Part shown: in pieces, positions 24,534 through 33,287 of the stretch
Layout of the letters: the number at the start of each line of letters is the position of its first letter
How positions within the stretch are numbered: position 1 is the stretch's first letter
Assembly (NCBI GenBank): GCA_017940575.1
Contig: JAGAYJ010000033.1
Coordinates: 1-49,351 of the forward strand
Length of the DNA stretch: 49,351 nt
Direction: 5' to 3'
From: Bacilli bacterium
GTDB lineage: Bacteria; Bacillota_I; Bacilli_A; RF39; UBA660
Position numbers and translations under genes: made by a program
Notes under the pieces: generated by a model
Told to the model about the DNA's origin: nothing
The model's input: only the letters and a program-made list of their open reading frames with translations
Database searches by the model: none

Positions 24534-25786
24534 TTTAAATCACCTTCTAACATATATATTGTATTTATCTTAACTTTACTTGCTACGTTAATAACATCTT
24601 CCTTAGTAATTTTATCTATATATTTAATTCTATCTTCTAAAAGGTCTGTATCTAAATATTCATGAGACATATAATTATTCATTATACTCGCCTCATTATC
24701 AAGCATTTCTATGCAACTATTTTTATAAATAGTTCTAGCTTTTTCTATTTCAATATCATCAAAATTACCATTTTTGATATCTTCCATGCATTTTTTAATA
24801 AGCATTATTGTTTTATCTTTATTAACGGCATCAATACCTGCTTTAATAGTAAGTAAATTTGAAATTATATTATAAGATGATGATATATGATAACATAAAG
24901 AATTTTTTTCTCTTACATTTTTAAATAAAAGTGAATCTCCACTACCACCTAATATAAATGAATAAAAATTAAGAGCATATTGCATTTCTTTAACACTTTC
25001 AATATCAACAGTGCATCCAACCACTAATCTGCTTTGATTAATATGGGATTTTTCAACTTTTTCTTTTACTTTTTTTGTAGTTAATTTAATAAAATGTGAT
25101 TCACTAGATGGATTATTATTTAGTCTTGTAAAATTTTCTTTAAATAAATTTATAATCTCTTCTTCATTTATATTTCCAATAACTACAATATCAATAATGT
25201 CTTCATTAATAACTGACTTATAATAATTGTAAAGTTTTTTAGGTGTAACTTTGTTTAAGTCTTTTATATACCCACATCCTCTATAAGATAATGGACTTTT
25301 CTTATCCATTACTTCTAGCATTCTTTGATGAGCGTAGTTTGGTGGATATTCTCTAAATGTATCTATCTCATTTTTTATAATTCTTTTTCCTAAATCAAAG
25401 CCATATTTATTAAATGAGTTATTAGAAGCATCTGGATTAAGTAATAATTCAAGCATAAATAAAATGGATTTTTTGTTCATTCCAACTTCTGTGAATTCTT
25501 CATTTAAAAATGTACTTTTAAAACTTAATATATCGTAATTTCCTGATGTATATGCATTACTCGTTATAGATATTCCATATAAGTCTTCTACTTCCATATC
25601 AATTAGTCTACGGCTTGGATATTTTAGTGATGACTCTAATAGGCAATCAGATAAAAGCCTTCTAATTGTCATATCTTCTTTATTTATTTTTCTTTTAAAG
25701 TTAATCATAACACTGACTTTTTTAAATCGATTTGTTGTAATAATATGAAGATTATATTTTCCTAAATTATGCTTTTTATATTTCAC
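24530..25786 (-). CDS. M16 family peptidase-like protein (inactive partner, YmfF-like)
   Basis: A 418-aa M16-fold protein without the HxxEH motif (LLSDCLLESS is at the expected place), so it is probably the non-catalytic half of the pair. It keeps the M16 core NYYKSVINEDIIDIVVIGNI and the ILGGSGDSLLF loop, plus FKNVREKNSLCY. Starts at GTG with GGGAGGT seven bases upstream. It lies 12 bp after deoD, an uncommon neighbour. Confidence 0.83.
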   Translation of the reverse strand: MKYKKHNLGKYNLHIITTNRFKKVSVMINFKRKINKEDMTIRRLLSDCLLESSLKYPSRRLIDMEVEDLYGISITSNAYTSGNYDILSFKSTFLNEEFTEVGMNKKSILFMLELLLNPDASNNSFNKYGFDLGKRIIKNEIDTFREYPPNYAHQRMLEVMDKKSPLSYRGCGYIKDLNKVTPKKLYNYYKSVINEDIIDIVVIGNINEEEIINLFKENFTRLNNNPSSESHFIKLTTKKVKEKVEKSHINQSRLVVGCTVDIESVKEMQYALNFYSFILGGSGDSLLFKNVREKNSLCYHISSSYNIISNLLTIKAGIDAVNKDKTIMLIKKCMEDIKNGNFDDIEIEKARTIYKNSCIEMLDNEASIMNNYMSHEYLDTDLLEDRIKYIDKITKEDVINVASKVKINTIYMLEGDLK

Positions 25787-25798
25787 AAAGTACCTCCC

Positions 25799-26497
25799 TT
25801 AAAGTGTATTTAAAGCTACTTCTATCATATTTAAAAATTTATTTTGTCTTTCTTCACTTGTTGTAGTATCACCTGTAACTAAACTGTTTGAAATAGTAAG
25901 TAGGCATGCTGCTTCTTTATTAAGTAGTCTTGCTTGATTAAATAGTGCGAATGACTCCATCTCAACACAAGTACAGTTATATAATTCATTTAGTTCTTTA
26001 AAGTTATCATTCATTTTATAAAAAACATCTGATGAATGAACACAAGATTCTTTTAAAACAATACCAAGCTTATTAGCTGATTCAATAATCTTATTATTTA
26101 AATTGTTAAAACCATTAATTATATTTATATTTTCTTTATTTTGCACATAAGCAAAATTAGAGTCTGTATAAACACTGGTAGCTAAAACTGTATCATAAAG
26201 TTTTAAATCAGTTGTATAAGCACCTGCTGTACCTATTCTAATTATTCTATCTACATCATAATATTTATAAAGTTCATATGAGTATATTCCCATACTACCC
26301 ATACCCATACCACTTGCCATAATAGTAACAAGTTTACCATTATAGTATCCAGTATATGCAAGTATTCCTCTTACACTATTAACTAACTTATAATCAGTCA
26401 AAAACTTAGAAGCTATCATTTTGGCTCTTAATGGATCACCTGGCATTATAACTGTTTTAGCAATTTCGCCTATCTTTGCTTCAATATGTTCTGTCAT
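25799..26497 (-). CDS. deoD: Purine-nucleoside phosphorylase DeoD
   Basis: A 232-aa hexameric (NP-I) phosphorylase that cleaves purine nucleosides to base and ribose-1-phosphate for salvage. Family signatures: EAKIGEIAKTVIMPGDPLRA at the start, GMGMGSMGIYSYEL (about 64-77), VEMESFALF near residue 180 and the catalytic Asp in SNSLVTGD near 205. AAGGAGTGAT precedes the ATG. First gene of a three-gene unit with the M16 pair. Confidence 0.95.
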   Translation of the reverse strand: MTEHIEAKIGEIAKTVIMPGDPLRAKMIASKFLTDYKLVNSVRGILAYTGYYNGKLVTIMASGMGMGSMGIYSYELYKYYDVDRIIRIGTAGAYTTDLKLYDTVLATSVYTDSNFAYVQNKENINIINGFNNLNNKIIESANKLGIVLKESCVHSSDVFYKMNDNFKELNELYNCTCVEMESFALFNQARLLNKEAACLLTISNSLVTGDTTTSEERQNKFLNMIEVALNTL

Positions 26498-26547
26498 ATA
26501 ATCACTCCTTATTATAAACGAATATTCTTAAATCATACTACAAATCC

Positions 26548-26556
26548 ATTATATCA
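26548..26556 (-). promoter_or_regulatory. Extended -10 promoter of deoD-M16
   Basis: Minus strand TGATATAAT directly after an eight-T run of the RNase J terminator; implies a leader of about 43 nt. Confidence 0.5.
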
Positions 26557-26562
26557 AAAAAA

Positions 26563-26590
26563 ATAGAAAATAGCACATACTATTTTCTAT
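26563..26590 (-). terminator. Terminator of the RNase J-like gene
   Basis: 11-bp stem ATAGAAAATAG / CTATTTTCTAT, loop CACATA, followed on minus by eight T. Overlaps the stop codon. Confidence 0.8.
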
Positions 26591-28230
26591 ACTTCACTAA
26601 TGACAATTAAAATCATTGGTTTACACTCAGTTTCATGATATAGGTATTTTCCTAATTTTTCTCTAATACCAAGTTTAATTTTGTTAAAATCAACATAATT
26701 CTCTTTAGTATTTTCTTCTATTACTTCTAGAGAAATTCTCTCTGATTCTTTAATTAAATCAATATTATCTTTTACATATATAAATCCACGAGTTAAGATT
26801 TCAGGACCGGCAATAACTTTCTTAGAAGATTTATCAATAGTAGCACTTACAACAACTATACCATTATCACATAATAGTTCTCTATCTTTAAGTACTAACT
26901 CACCAACATCTCCTGAATTTTTACCATCCACTAAAATATCATCTACTTTTACTTTATTAAATGATTCAACTAATTCTCCATTATTAAATTCAACAACATC
27001 ACCATTTAATTTAAGTAATATATTTTCATGTGGAACACCAACTTCTTCAGCTATATAAGCATTATGTACTTGATGTCTATATTCACCTATTACTGGAAAA
27101 TAATATTTTGGATTCATTAAATTAATCATCATCATCAAATCTTCACTTGATGCATGATGTGATAAATAGTTTTTAGATAAAATTACCAAATTAACGCCTA
27201 ATTTAGATATATCATCATATAACTTAGTAGATGTTTTTTCTAGCCCATCATATTGAGGAGATGCAAATATAATTGTATCTTCTTCAGTAAGTTTTACAAA
27301 TTTATCTCTACCATCTACTATTCTTCTTATATTTGAAAATGGTTTTTCTCTCTCATCAGATACAAGAAGTACTATTCCATCATCATTAGTATGATTTAAG
27401 CCTAATATTTTATCTTTATCAAACTTCATATAATTTAAATCAATTGCTGTTGTAATCATTTTTTCTAGCTTTTTACCTAAGATTACAACTTTTCTATCAG
27501 TCTCCATTAACTCATTAAATAACTCTTGTATACGATAAAGTTGTGCATCAAATATGTTGAATAATATTCTTGTATCAACTTTAGTTAATTGTTCTTTAAT
27601 AACTGGAGTTATCCTATTGTTTGGTGATGTAAAACCTTTTTTATCAGCATACATTGATTCACTAAGTAAACATAATACTCCTTGTTTTCCAACATAAGCA
27701 AGTTTACCAATATCAGTTTTATATTCACCTTGCATAGTAGAATCAAACACAAAGTTACCTGTATATACAATTGCTCCGTCTTTAGTATTAATTACATAAC
27801 CAACATTTCCTGGTACGGAATGTGTAAGTGTGATTGGAAATATAGAAACATCTCCAAAATTAATTGCTTTATGAGGTTTAATAACTTTTAAATTTGATGT
27901 ATCAATTCCCTCTTCTAATAAATCATTTTTAATCATTTCTAAAGTAAATTCAGTTCCGTAAATATTAATATTAGGCAATTCTTCAATAATATCAAGAAGA
28001 GCTCCATATTGACTATCATGTCCATGTGATATAAAAATACCTTTTACCTTTTTTTGATTTTCTTTTAAATAATCAAAATTAGGAATAACATAATCAATAC
28101 CAAGCATTCGATCATCCGCATATTTAAGGCCTGCATCAAGAACAAATATAGAATCATCAACTTCTACAACATACATATTTTTTCCAATTTCATTTAGTCC
28201 ACCGAGTGCGAATATTTTTATTTTACTCAT
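26587..28230 (-). CDS. rnjB: RNase J family protein, catalytic residues degraded (RNase J2-like)
   Basis: A 547-aa beta-lactamase/beta-CASP protein of RNase J length and layout. The active-site motif HxHxDH is HGHDSQ (near residue 50), the Asp in YTGDF is Asn (YTGNF, near residue 147), and the His of PVHGEYR is Ile (PVIGEYR, near residue 384). These losses match a non-catalytic J2-type subunit that would pair with an active RNase J1 encoded elsewhere. AAAGGAG precedes ATG. Single-gene transcript with terminator. Confidence 0.8.
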   Translation of the reverse strand: MSKIKIFALGGLNEIGKNMYVVEVDDSIFVLDAGLKYADDRMLGIDYVIPNFDYLKENQKKVKGIFISHGHDSQYGALLDIIEELPNINIYGTEFTLEMIKNDLLEEGIDTSNLKVIKPHKAINFGDVSIFPITLTHSVPGNVGYVINTKDGAIVYTGNFVFDSTMQGEYKTDIGKLAYVGKQGVLCLLSESMYADKKGFTSPNNRITPVIKEQLTKVDTRILFNIFDAQLYRIQELFNELMETDRKVVILGKKLEKMITTAIDLNYMKFDKDKILGLNHTNDDGIVLLVSDEREKPFSNIRRIVDGRDKFVKLTEEDTIIFASPQYDGLEKTSTKLYDDISKLGVNLVILSKNYLSHHASSEDLMMMINLMNPKYYFPVIGEYRHQVHNAYIAEEVGVPHENILLKLNGDVVEFNNGELVESFNKVKVDDILVDGKNSGDVGELVLKDRELLCDNGIVVVSATIDKSSKKVIAGPEILTRGFIYVKDNIDLIKESERISLEVIEENTKENYVDFNKIKLGIREKLGKYLYHETECKPMILIVISEV

Positions 28231-28259
28231 AATTTCTCCTTTCTTCTTACATAATAAAA

Positions 28260-28295
28260 GACTAATTAATTATACCAAAAAATAATTAATTAGTC
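28260..28295 (-). terminator. Large hairpin between the capsule operon and the RNase J gene
   Basis: A perfect 14-bp stem (28260-28273 with 28282-28295, loop of eight). On minus the 5' part follows the RNase J promoter region, and its loop supplies a six-T run. The extended -10 element TGGTATAAT sits within it. Confidence 0.6.
28269..28277 (-). promoter_or_regulatory. Extended -10 element inside the hairpin
   Basis: Minus strand TGGTATAAT after a six-T run. Transcripts starting here run toward lower coordinates, about 35 nt before ATG of the RNase J-like gene. Confidence 0.45.
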
Positions 28296-28319
28296 TACTT
28301 TTTATAAATAATCATTTTT

Positions 28320-29735
28320 TTATAAATTATTTTTTAATAAAGCTTTTAATTGATTTAAACTATCTACGTTTGGTATATATGTATATAGATTGCTTTTCAT
28401 TCCTGTATGATAATAACTTGAATCAGCTCCCATTAAACGGTTATGTGAAAATGTTAAATCACCTTTTATACTAATATATTTTTGAATATAATAATATAAA
28501 TCTTCCTTCTTAATATTAGTTTTTATGTTATTTTCTAAAATACTTGAAAATTTAAAGAAGTTTTTAAGCAAAAACATACCATCAGTTTGTTTTATAACTT
28601 CCTCTATTATAGTCATTTGCATCTCACCTCTAGTAAATAGGCTTGATCCTATTTCTTTTCTAGTTCTAGCAAGGGCAAGTGTCTCTAAACCATTTAATGT
28701 TCTTTGACCCGGTTGTATATAATAATTTTTACCATTCATTTTAACTGGATACTTATATGGAACATTAATGTTAACGCCACCTATTAAATCAACTAGTTCA
28801 ACAACTGATTGAAAATTAAACTTAATATAATAATCAATATTAATATCAAATAAATTTGCTACAGTTGCAACCACATTTTCATTTCCATACCATCCTGAAT
28901 GCGTAATTTTATCCATTTTTGAATTTCCTAAATTATATGCATATGTATCTCTAACTACATCAACCATAACAACATTTTTTGTATTCGGATTAATAGTCAT
29001 AAGAATTAATACATCAGCATTATATGTGCTTCCGCCTTGGCCATCAGCACCTATTATTAAAACAGTAAAGGAATCGTTTAAATCATGTTTTATATCTTTA
29101 ACTTTTTTAATAGATTTAGAAAGTGGATTAATTATTCTTTTAAATGAATCAGATAAAGAATTAAAATACTCTGAATATATTGATTGATAATCATTTGATA
29201 TTATTAATGCATCGATATTACCATTCAATAAATCATTCAAAGCAAGTAAGTAATCATTATATTTATAAAATGTGTTATTATCTACTTTGTTATTTTTACT
29301 CAAATATTCATAAGCTAAAACATTATTCTCATAATCTGATTCATTATCTGAAATACCAATTTTTTTATTATTTAAATCATCTATACTATTAATTGAAGAA
29401 TCATTTCTTACAATAATAGTACTTGTATATATAACCTCATCAGAAGTAATCTTACTCATCATTTTATCAAAAATATTTGTACTAAAATTAATAATAAGCA
29501 AAAATATATTTAACAAAATAGATACAATTATCATACTTTTTTTAAATCTAACATCTTTCCAAATTAATTTGTATATAATATATAAACTACCTATTAAAAT
29601 TATAAATAGTAAACTATTAATTAAAATTGGAATAATTTTATTAGCAAATACTAAATTATTAAATTGAACTTGAAATATAATTGTATTTATAATAAGAGCA
29701 CTCAATAAAGCAATACTTAACACTGGTCTTTTCAT
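28320..29735 (-). CDS. LytR-CpsA-Psr (LCP) family ligase with periplasmic-binding-like domain
   Basis: A 471-aa membrane protein. Three N-terminal membrane segments (about 5-25, 33-55 and 68-90) lead to a ~100-aa region resembling a solute-binding-protein lobe (SIDDLNNKKIGISDNESDY, then LLNGNIDALII). The LCP catalytic domain runs from about residue 215 (LIIGADGQGGSTYNADVLIL) with conserved Arg and Asp residues in VDVVRDTYA and ALARTRKE. LCP enzymes attach capsule or teichoic polymers to peptidoglycan outside the cell. Last gene of the capsule operon, overlapping cpsB by 4 bp. Confidence 0.88.
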   Translation of the reverse strand: MKRPVLSIALLSALIINTIIFQVQFNNLVFANKIIPILINSLLFIILIGSLYIIYKLIWKDVRFKKSMIIVSILLNIFLLIINFSTNIFDKMMSKITSDEVIYTSTIIVRNDSSINSIDDLNNKKIGISDNESDYENNVLAYEYLSKNNKVDNNTFYKYNDYLLALNDLLNGNIDALIISNDYQSIYSEYFNSLSDSFKRIINPLSKSIKKVKDIKHDLNDSFTVLIIGADGQGGSTYNADVLILMTINPNTKNVVMVDVVRDTYAYNLGNSKMDKITHSGWYGNENVVATVANLFDINIDYYIKFNFQSVVELVDLIGGVNINVPYKYPVKMNGKNYYIQPGQRTLNGLETLALARTRKEIGSSLFTRGEMQMTIIEEVIKQTDGMFLLKNFFKFSSILENNIKTNIKKEDLYYYIQKYISIKGDLTFSHNRLMGADSSYYHTGMKSNLYTYIPNVDSLNQLKALLKNNL

Positions 29736-30439
29736 ATCTCACCTATTATGTCTAATTGATTATCATTAAAAATTATATCAGCATATTTTTTATCGATTTT
29801 TGATACTTTTTTATATGCTTTTTTTAAAGATAAATAATCTCTTTTTTTGGTACAATGTGAATCGGTTGCGACAAAATCAATTAGTCTTTCTTTTATTAGT
29901 TTTTTAGCAAATTTATAAGTTTTTAAACTTGTCTTATTTAAAATAAGACTTGTACTATCTAGTTGAAGTAAAACGCCATTTTCTTTTAATATACGATAGT
30001 TATCAATATTTCTATAATTAATATAAAACTCTGGATGCGCAAGTATTGGATAATATCCATTATCAGCTAAATCACACAATGATGAAACTATATTATCAAA
30101 ATTTCTATTCTCATTTCTTTTAAATTCAACTAAAACATATTTAGAATTATTTAATGAGATTATTTTTCTTGTTTTTAAAAGTTTAACTGTATTATCACTA
30201 TACATTATTTCATTTCCTAAATATAGTTCAACTCCAAGTTTTTGAGCTTCTTCTCTTAAAATTTTAAAATGATCTACTATCTTTAAAGCTTTTTCTTTTT
30301 TATCATGACTCATATGTGGTGTACAAACTACTTTATTCACTCCTATTTTTTTTGCTTGTTTTAAATATTTGATTGATTGTTCTAAAGATTTAGATCCATC
30401 ATCAACATCATAAATAATATGTGTATGAATATCTATCAT
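29732..30439 (-). CDS. CpsB/YwqE-type PHP tyrosine-protein phosphatase
   Basis: A 235-aa metal-dependent PHP phosphatase that removes phosphate from the tyrosine kinase of capsule systems. Metal ligands are in DIHTHIIYDVDDGS (residues 3-16), CTPHMSH near 40, LAHPEFY near 137 and VATDSHCT near 190. Overlaps the kinase gene by 4 bp and the LCP gene by 4 bp. Confidence 0.92.
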   Translation of the reverse strand: MIDIHTHIIYDVDDGSKSLEQSIKYLKQAKKIGVNKVVCTPHMSHDKKEKALKIVDHFKILREEAQKLGVELYLGNEIMYSDNTVKLLKTRKIISLNNSKYVLVEFKRNENRNFDNIVSSLCDLADNGYYPILAHPEFYINYRNIDNYRILKENGVLLQLDSTSLILNKTSLKTYKFAKKLIKERLIDFVATDSHCTKKRDYLSLKKAYKKVSKIDKKYADIIFNDNQLDIIGEI

Positions 30440-31842
30440 TTATTATAATTTGAATAATAGTAGTCGTATTTATATCCATATAGTTTCTTTTCTTTTTTAA
30501 CATCAACTTTAGTTAAAACAGCTCCTAAGATGAAAACTTTATTGTTTTTAAGTTCTTCAATACAATCAGATATAACTTGGTAATCTGTTTTATCTGACTC
30601 TATTACATAAACAGTTCCATCGGCTAATTTAGATACTAATACACCATCTGTCATGTTAGAGATAGGTGGACAGTCTATTAAAACCAAATCATAGTCTTCT
30701 CTAAGTTTAGCAATTAATCTTGCAAAATATGCACTATTTATAAGTTCTGATGGATTTGATATTTTGCTTCCTGCAGTTAAAACATCAAGTTCCACCTTAT
30801 TTTGTTTATATTTTTGTACTACTTGTTTATAATCAAGCATTCCTTTAGATAAAACAATATCACTAACTCCTTGATTTCTAATAAGTCCAAAATTACGATG
30901 AATTTTTGGCTTTCTTAAATCACAGTCAACAAGTAAAACCTTTTTATCTAGCATTGCAAAAGAAGCAGCTAAATTAGTAATTACCTCTGATTTACCTTCA
31001 CTTGGTACAGTTGATGTTACATTAATAATCTTTAAATCACTAAAATTTAAATTTGTTCTTATTATTCTCACTGATTCTGAAACAACACTAGTTGGATCTG
31101 TAATCATTTTAATGTTTGATTGTCCAACTATAGGCTTGACATATTTTTTCTTTTTTCCATTTACTTCATTATCTATTGAATTATGAGGTATAACACCTAA
31201 TGTTTTAATTTTTAAATATTTTTTTACATCCTCATGTGTTTTTATCTTATTATCCATTGATTGAAGTAAGAATGCAAATATAAGACCTATTGCAAGTCCA
31301 CCAACAATTCCTATTACCGTATTTAGAAATGTTCTAGGTTCTACTGGATTTTTAGAAATTATTGCTTCATCAACAACGCTTATATTATCAACGTTAAGTT
31401 TTTCTTTAATTTCATCTATAAATGTTAATGCAATCATATTAGTTACATCACGTGCTACATTTTTATCTGTATCTTTAAAATATATTGTTATCATTTGTGT
31501 ATCAGTACTAACATTTACAGTTAAATTATTTAAAAAATTTTTATATGTCATATCAAGTTTAGATCCCTCAATCACCTTGTTTACAACACTTCTACTTTTA
31601 ATTATCTCAGCATATGTTTTAACCATTCTTTGATTAGTTAAAATTCCTTGATAATCAACTGAATTTGCGTTTACACCTGGTTCAACGTATAAAGTTGTAT
31701 TACTTTGATATTTAATTTCAGCTCCATAATTATAAAATATAGCGCTTGTTCCACCTATAATAATAAATAATAAAATAAGTAAAAACCAATGCCCTATTGT
31801 AGATAAAATATATGATATATCTAATTGCTTTTCTTCTTTCAT
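30436..31842 (-). CDS. Chain-length regulator fused to BY-kinase (CpsC-CpsD fusion)
   Basis: A 468-aa protein joining a Wzz domain (membrane segments about 15-36 and 173-193) with a cytoplasmic bacterial tyrosine kinase. Walker A region VPSEGKSEVITNLA (near 262), A' motif LLVDCDLRKP (near 287) and Walker B LVLIDCPP (near 388). The C-terminus has the tyrosine cluster YGYKYDYYYSNY, the expected autophosphorylation site. In most Firmicutes the two parts are separate genes (CpsC and CpsD). It has its own promoter inside the end of the flippase gene. Confidence 0.9.
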   Translation of the reverse strand: MKEEKQLDISYILSTIGHWFLLILLFIIIGGTSAIFYNYGAEIKYQSNTTLYVEPGVNANSVDYQGILTNQRMVKTYAEIIKSRSVVNKVIEGSKLDMTYKNFLNNLTVNVSTDTQMITIYFKDTDKNVARDVTNMIALTFIDEIKEKLNVDNISVVDEAIISKNPVEPRTFLNTVIGIVGGLAIGLIFAFLLQSMDNKIKTHEDVKKYLKIKTLGVIPHNSIDNEVNGKKKKYVKPIVGQSNIKMITDPTSVVSESVRIIRTNLNFSDLKIINVTSTVPSEGKSEVITNLAASFAMLDKKVLLVDCDLRKPKIHRNFGLIRNQGVSDIVLSKGMLDYKQVVQKYKQNKVELDVLTAGSKISNPSELINSAYFARLIAKLREDYDLVLIDCPPISNMTDGVLVSKLADGTVYVIESDKTDYQVISDCIEELKNNKVFILGAVLTKVDVKKEKKLYGYKYDYYYSNYNK

Positions 31843-31867
31843 AAAAAGTCCCCCTTTTCTTACAATT

Positions 31868-31895
31868 ATTATATTTTTTTAAATTTTTTTGTCAA
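31868..31895 (-). promoter_or_regulatory. Internal promoter of the cpsCD-cpsB-LCP part
   Basis: Minus strand TTGACA (31895-31890), 16-bp spacer, TATAAT (31873-31868). It is encoded by the last codons of the flippase gene; the TAA stop codon of that gene lies within the -10 box. Confidence 0.75.
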
Positions 31896-33287
31896 ATTAA
31901 TAAGAACATAATTTTTATATGTTTTTAAGTCATTATTTAAATACCTATATAAAACAAATAATATAAGTACTAATAAAACTACACTAAAGATAAACCTCTT
32001 TATATAATATATAAATATTGAAATAATAAGTAATGCAATAAATTTTAAAATATTTATATCATAGTTTATAGTTATATAGTTTTTTAAATCATAATATCTT
32101 AAGATAAACATTACAATATATGATATAAGTGTCGATATAGAAGCAGCAAATAATCCAAAGAATCTAATAAATAATACATTAATTATTATATTTAATATTG
32201 CAGCAACTATAGATGTATGCATTATATCTTTAGTTTTTTTAAGAGCTATATATATACCACTATATAAACTAGATGCAACACTAAATATTGAGCTTATAAC
32301 AAGTATAGGTATATACATATAAGAATTACTAAATGAACTATTAATTAAATAATCAAATACTAATGGTAATACTAGTATTAAAACTATACAAAGTGATAAT
32401 GTAAATTTTAAAACAACATTAATAACATCACTAAAATATTCTTCTTTATTATTTTTTTTAATATTTTTAGAAGTTGATTCAACCCACGCTAATTCAAATA
32501 TACCAAATAATGTAATTATTAAATTTGAGAATTTATTTGAAACTGCATATAAACCATTATATGTAACTCCTAAGAATAAAGATATAATAGTTCTATCGGA
32601 TACAGTAAATATCCACCATGATATATTATTTGGAATCAGTGGTATTGAATAACTCACTAACTCTTTTTTTAATTTATTATCTTTTATTTTAAAATCAATA
32701 TATTTATTTAAATTTAATTTAATAAACAAATACATACAACCAATAAAATTACTTACAATATTTGAAATTAAAATAGCCTCAACCTTCATATGCATAAATA
32801 GTATTAAAACTATATTTAAAACTATTGTAATAATTCCTATAAGACATGATGTATAAGAATATTTTTTTATATCACCTAATCCTCTAGTCGTTTGAAGTAA
32901 TAGATGTGAAAATATTACTAAAATAATATTTAATAATATAAGGTATAGATAATTTATCTTTATAAACATTGATAATATTAATGATATCAATATAAATATC
33001 AGTATCATTTTTATTATTATTTTAAAACTAATACTAATTATTTTTTTGGTATCATCAAAGTTATTCCTACTATCTACTAAATAACGAAAGACTGCATTTT
33101 CAAGTTGAATTGTAACAATTGGAACAAGTAATGATATATAAGTATTAATTAAATCAATTATTCCATACGAACCATTATCAAGATATGTTGTATAAAATGG
33201 AAGTAAAATAAAACTTATAAATTGTGTAAAAATACGACTTATAAATATTATTATTGTATTATTAAATAGTAATTTTTTTTCACTCAT
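31869..33287 (-). CDS. Wzx-type polysaccharide flippase (MATE/MOP superfamily)
   Basis: A 472-aa protein with about 12-14 membrane segments. The opening LLFNNTIIIFISRIFTQFISF and YTTYLDNGSYG are typical of Wzx/polysaccharide biosynthesis proteins, which flip lipid-linked repeat units across the membrane. Overlaps the next upstream gene by 4 bp. Its last ten codons double as a promoter. Confidence 0.88.
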   Translation of the reverse strand: MSEKKLLFNNTIIIFISRIFTQFISFILLPFYTTYLDNGSYGIIDLINTYISLLVPIVTIQLENAVFRYLVDSRNNFDDTKKIISISFKIIIKMILIFILISLILSMFIKINYLYLILLNIILVIFSHLLLQTTRGLGDIKKYSYTSCLIGIITIVLNIVLILFMHMKVEAILISNIVSNFIGCMYLFIKLNLNKYIDFKIKDNKLKKELVSYSIPLIPNNISWWIFTVSDRTIISLFLGVTYNGLYAVSNKFSNLIITLFGIFELAWVESTSKNIKKNNKEEYFSDVINVVLKFTLSLCIVLILVLPLVFDYLINSSFSNSYMYIPILVISSIFSVASSLYSGIYIALKKTKDIMHTSIVAAILNIIINVLFIRFFGLFAASISTLISYIVMFILRYYDLKNYITINYDINILKFIALLIISIFIYYIKRFIFSVVLLVLILFVLYRYLNNDLKTYKNYVLINLTKKFKKI

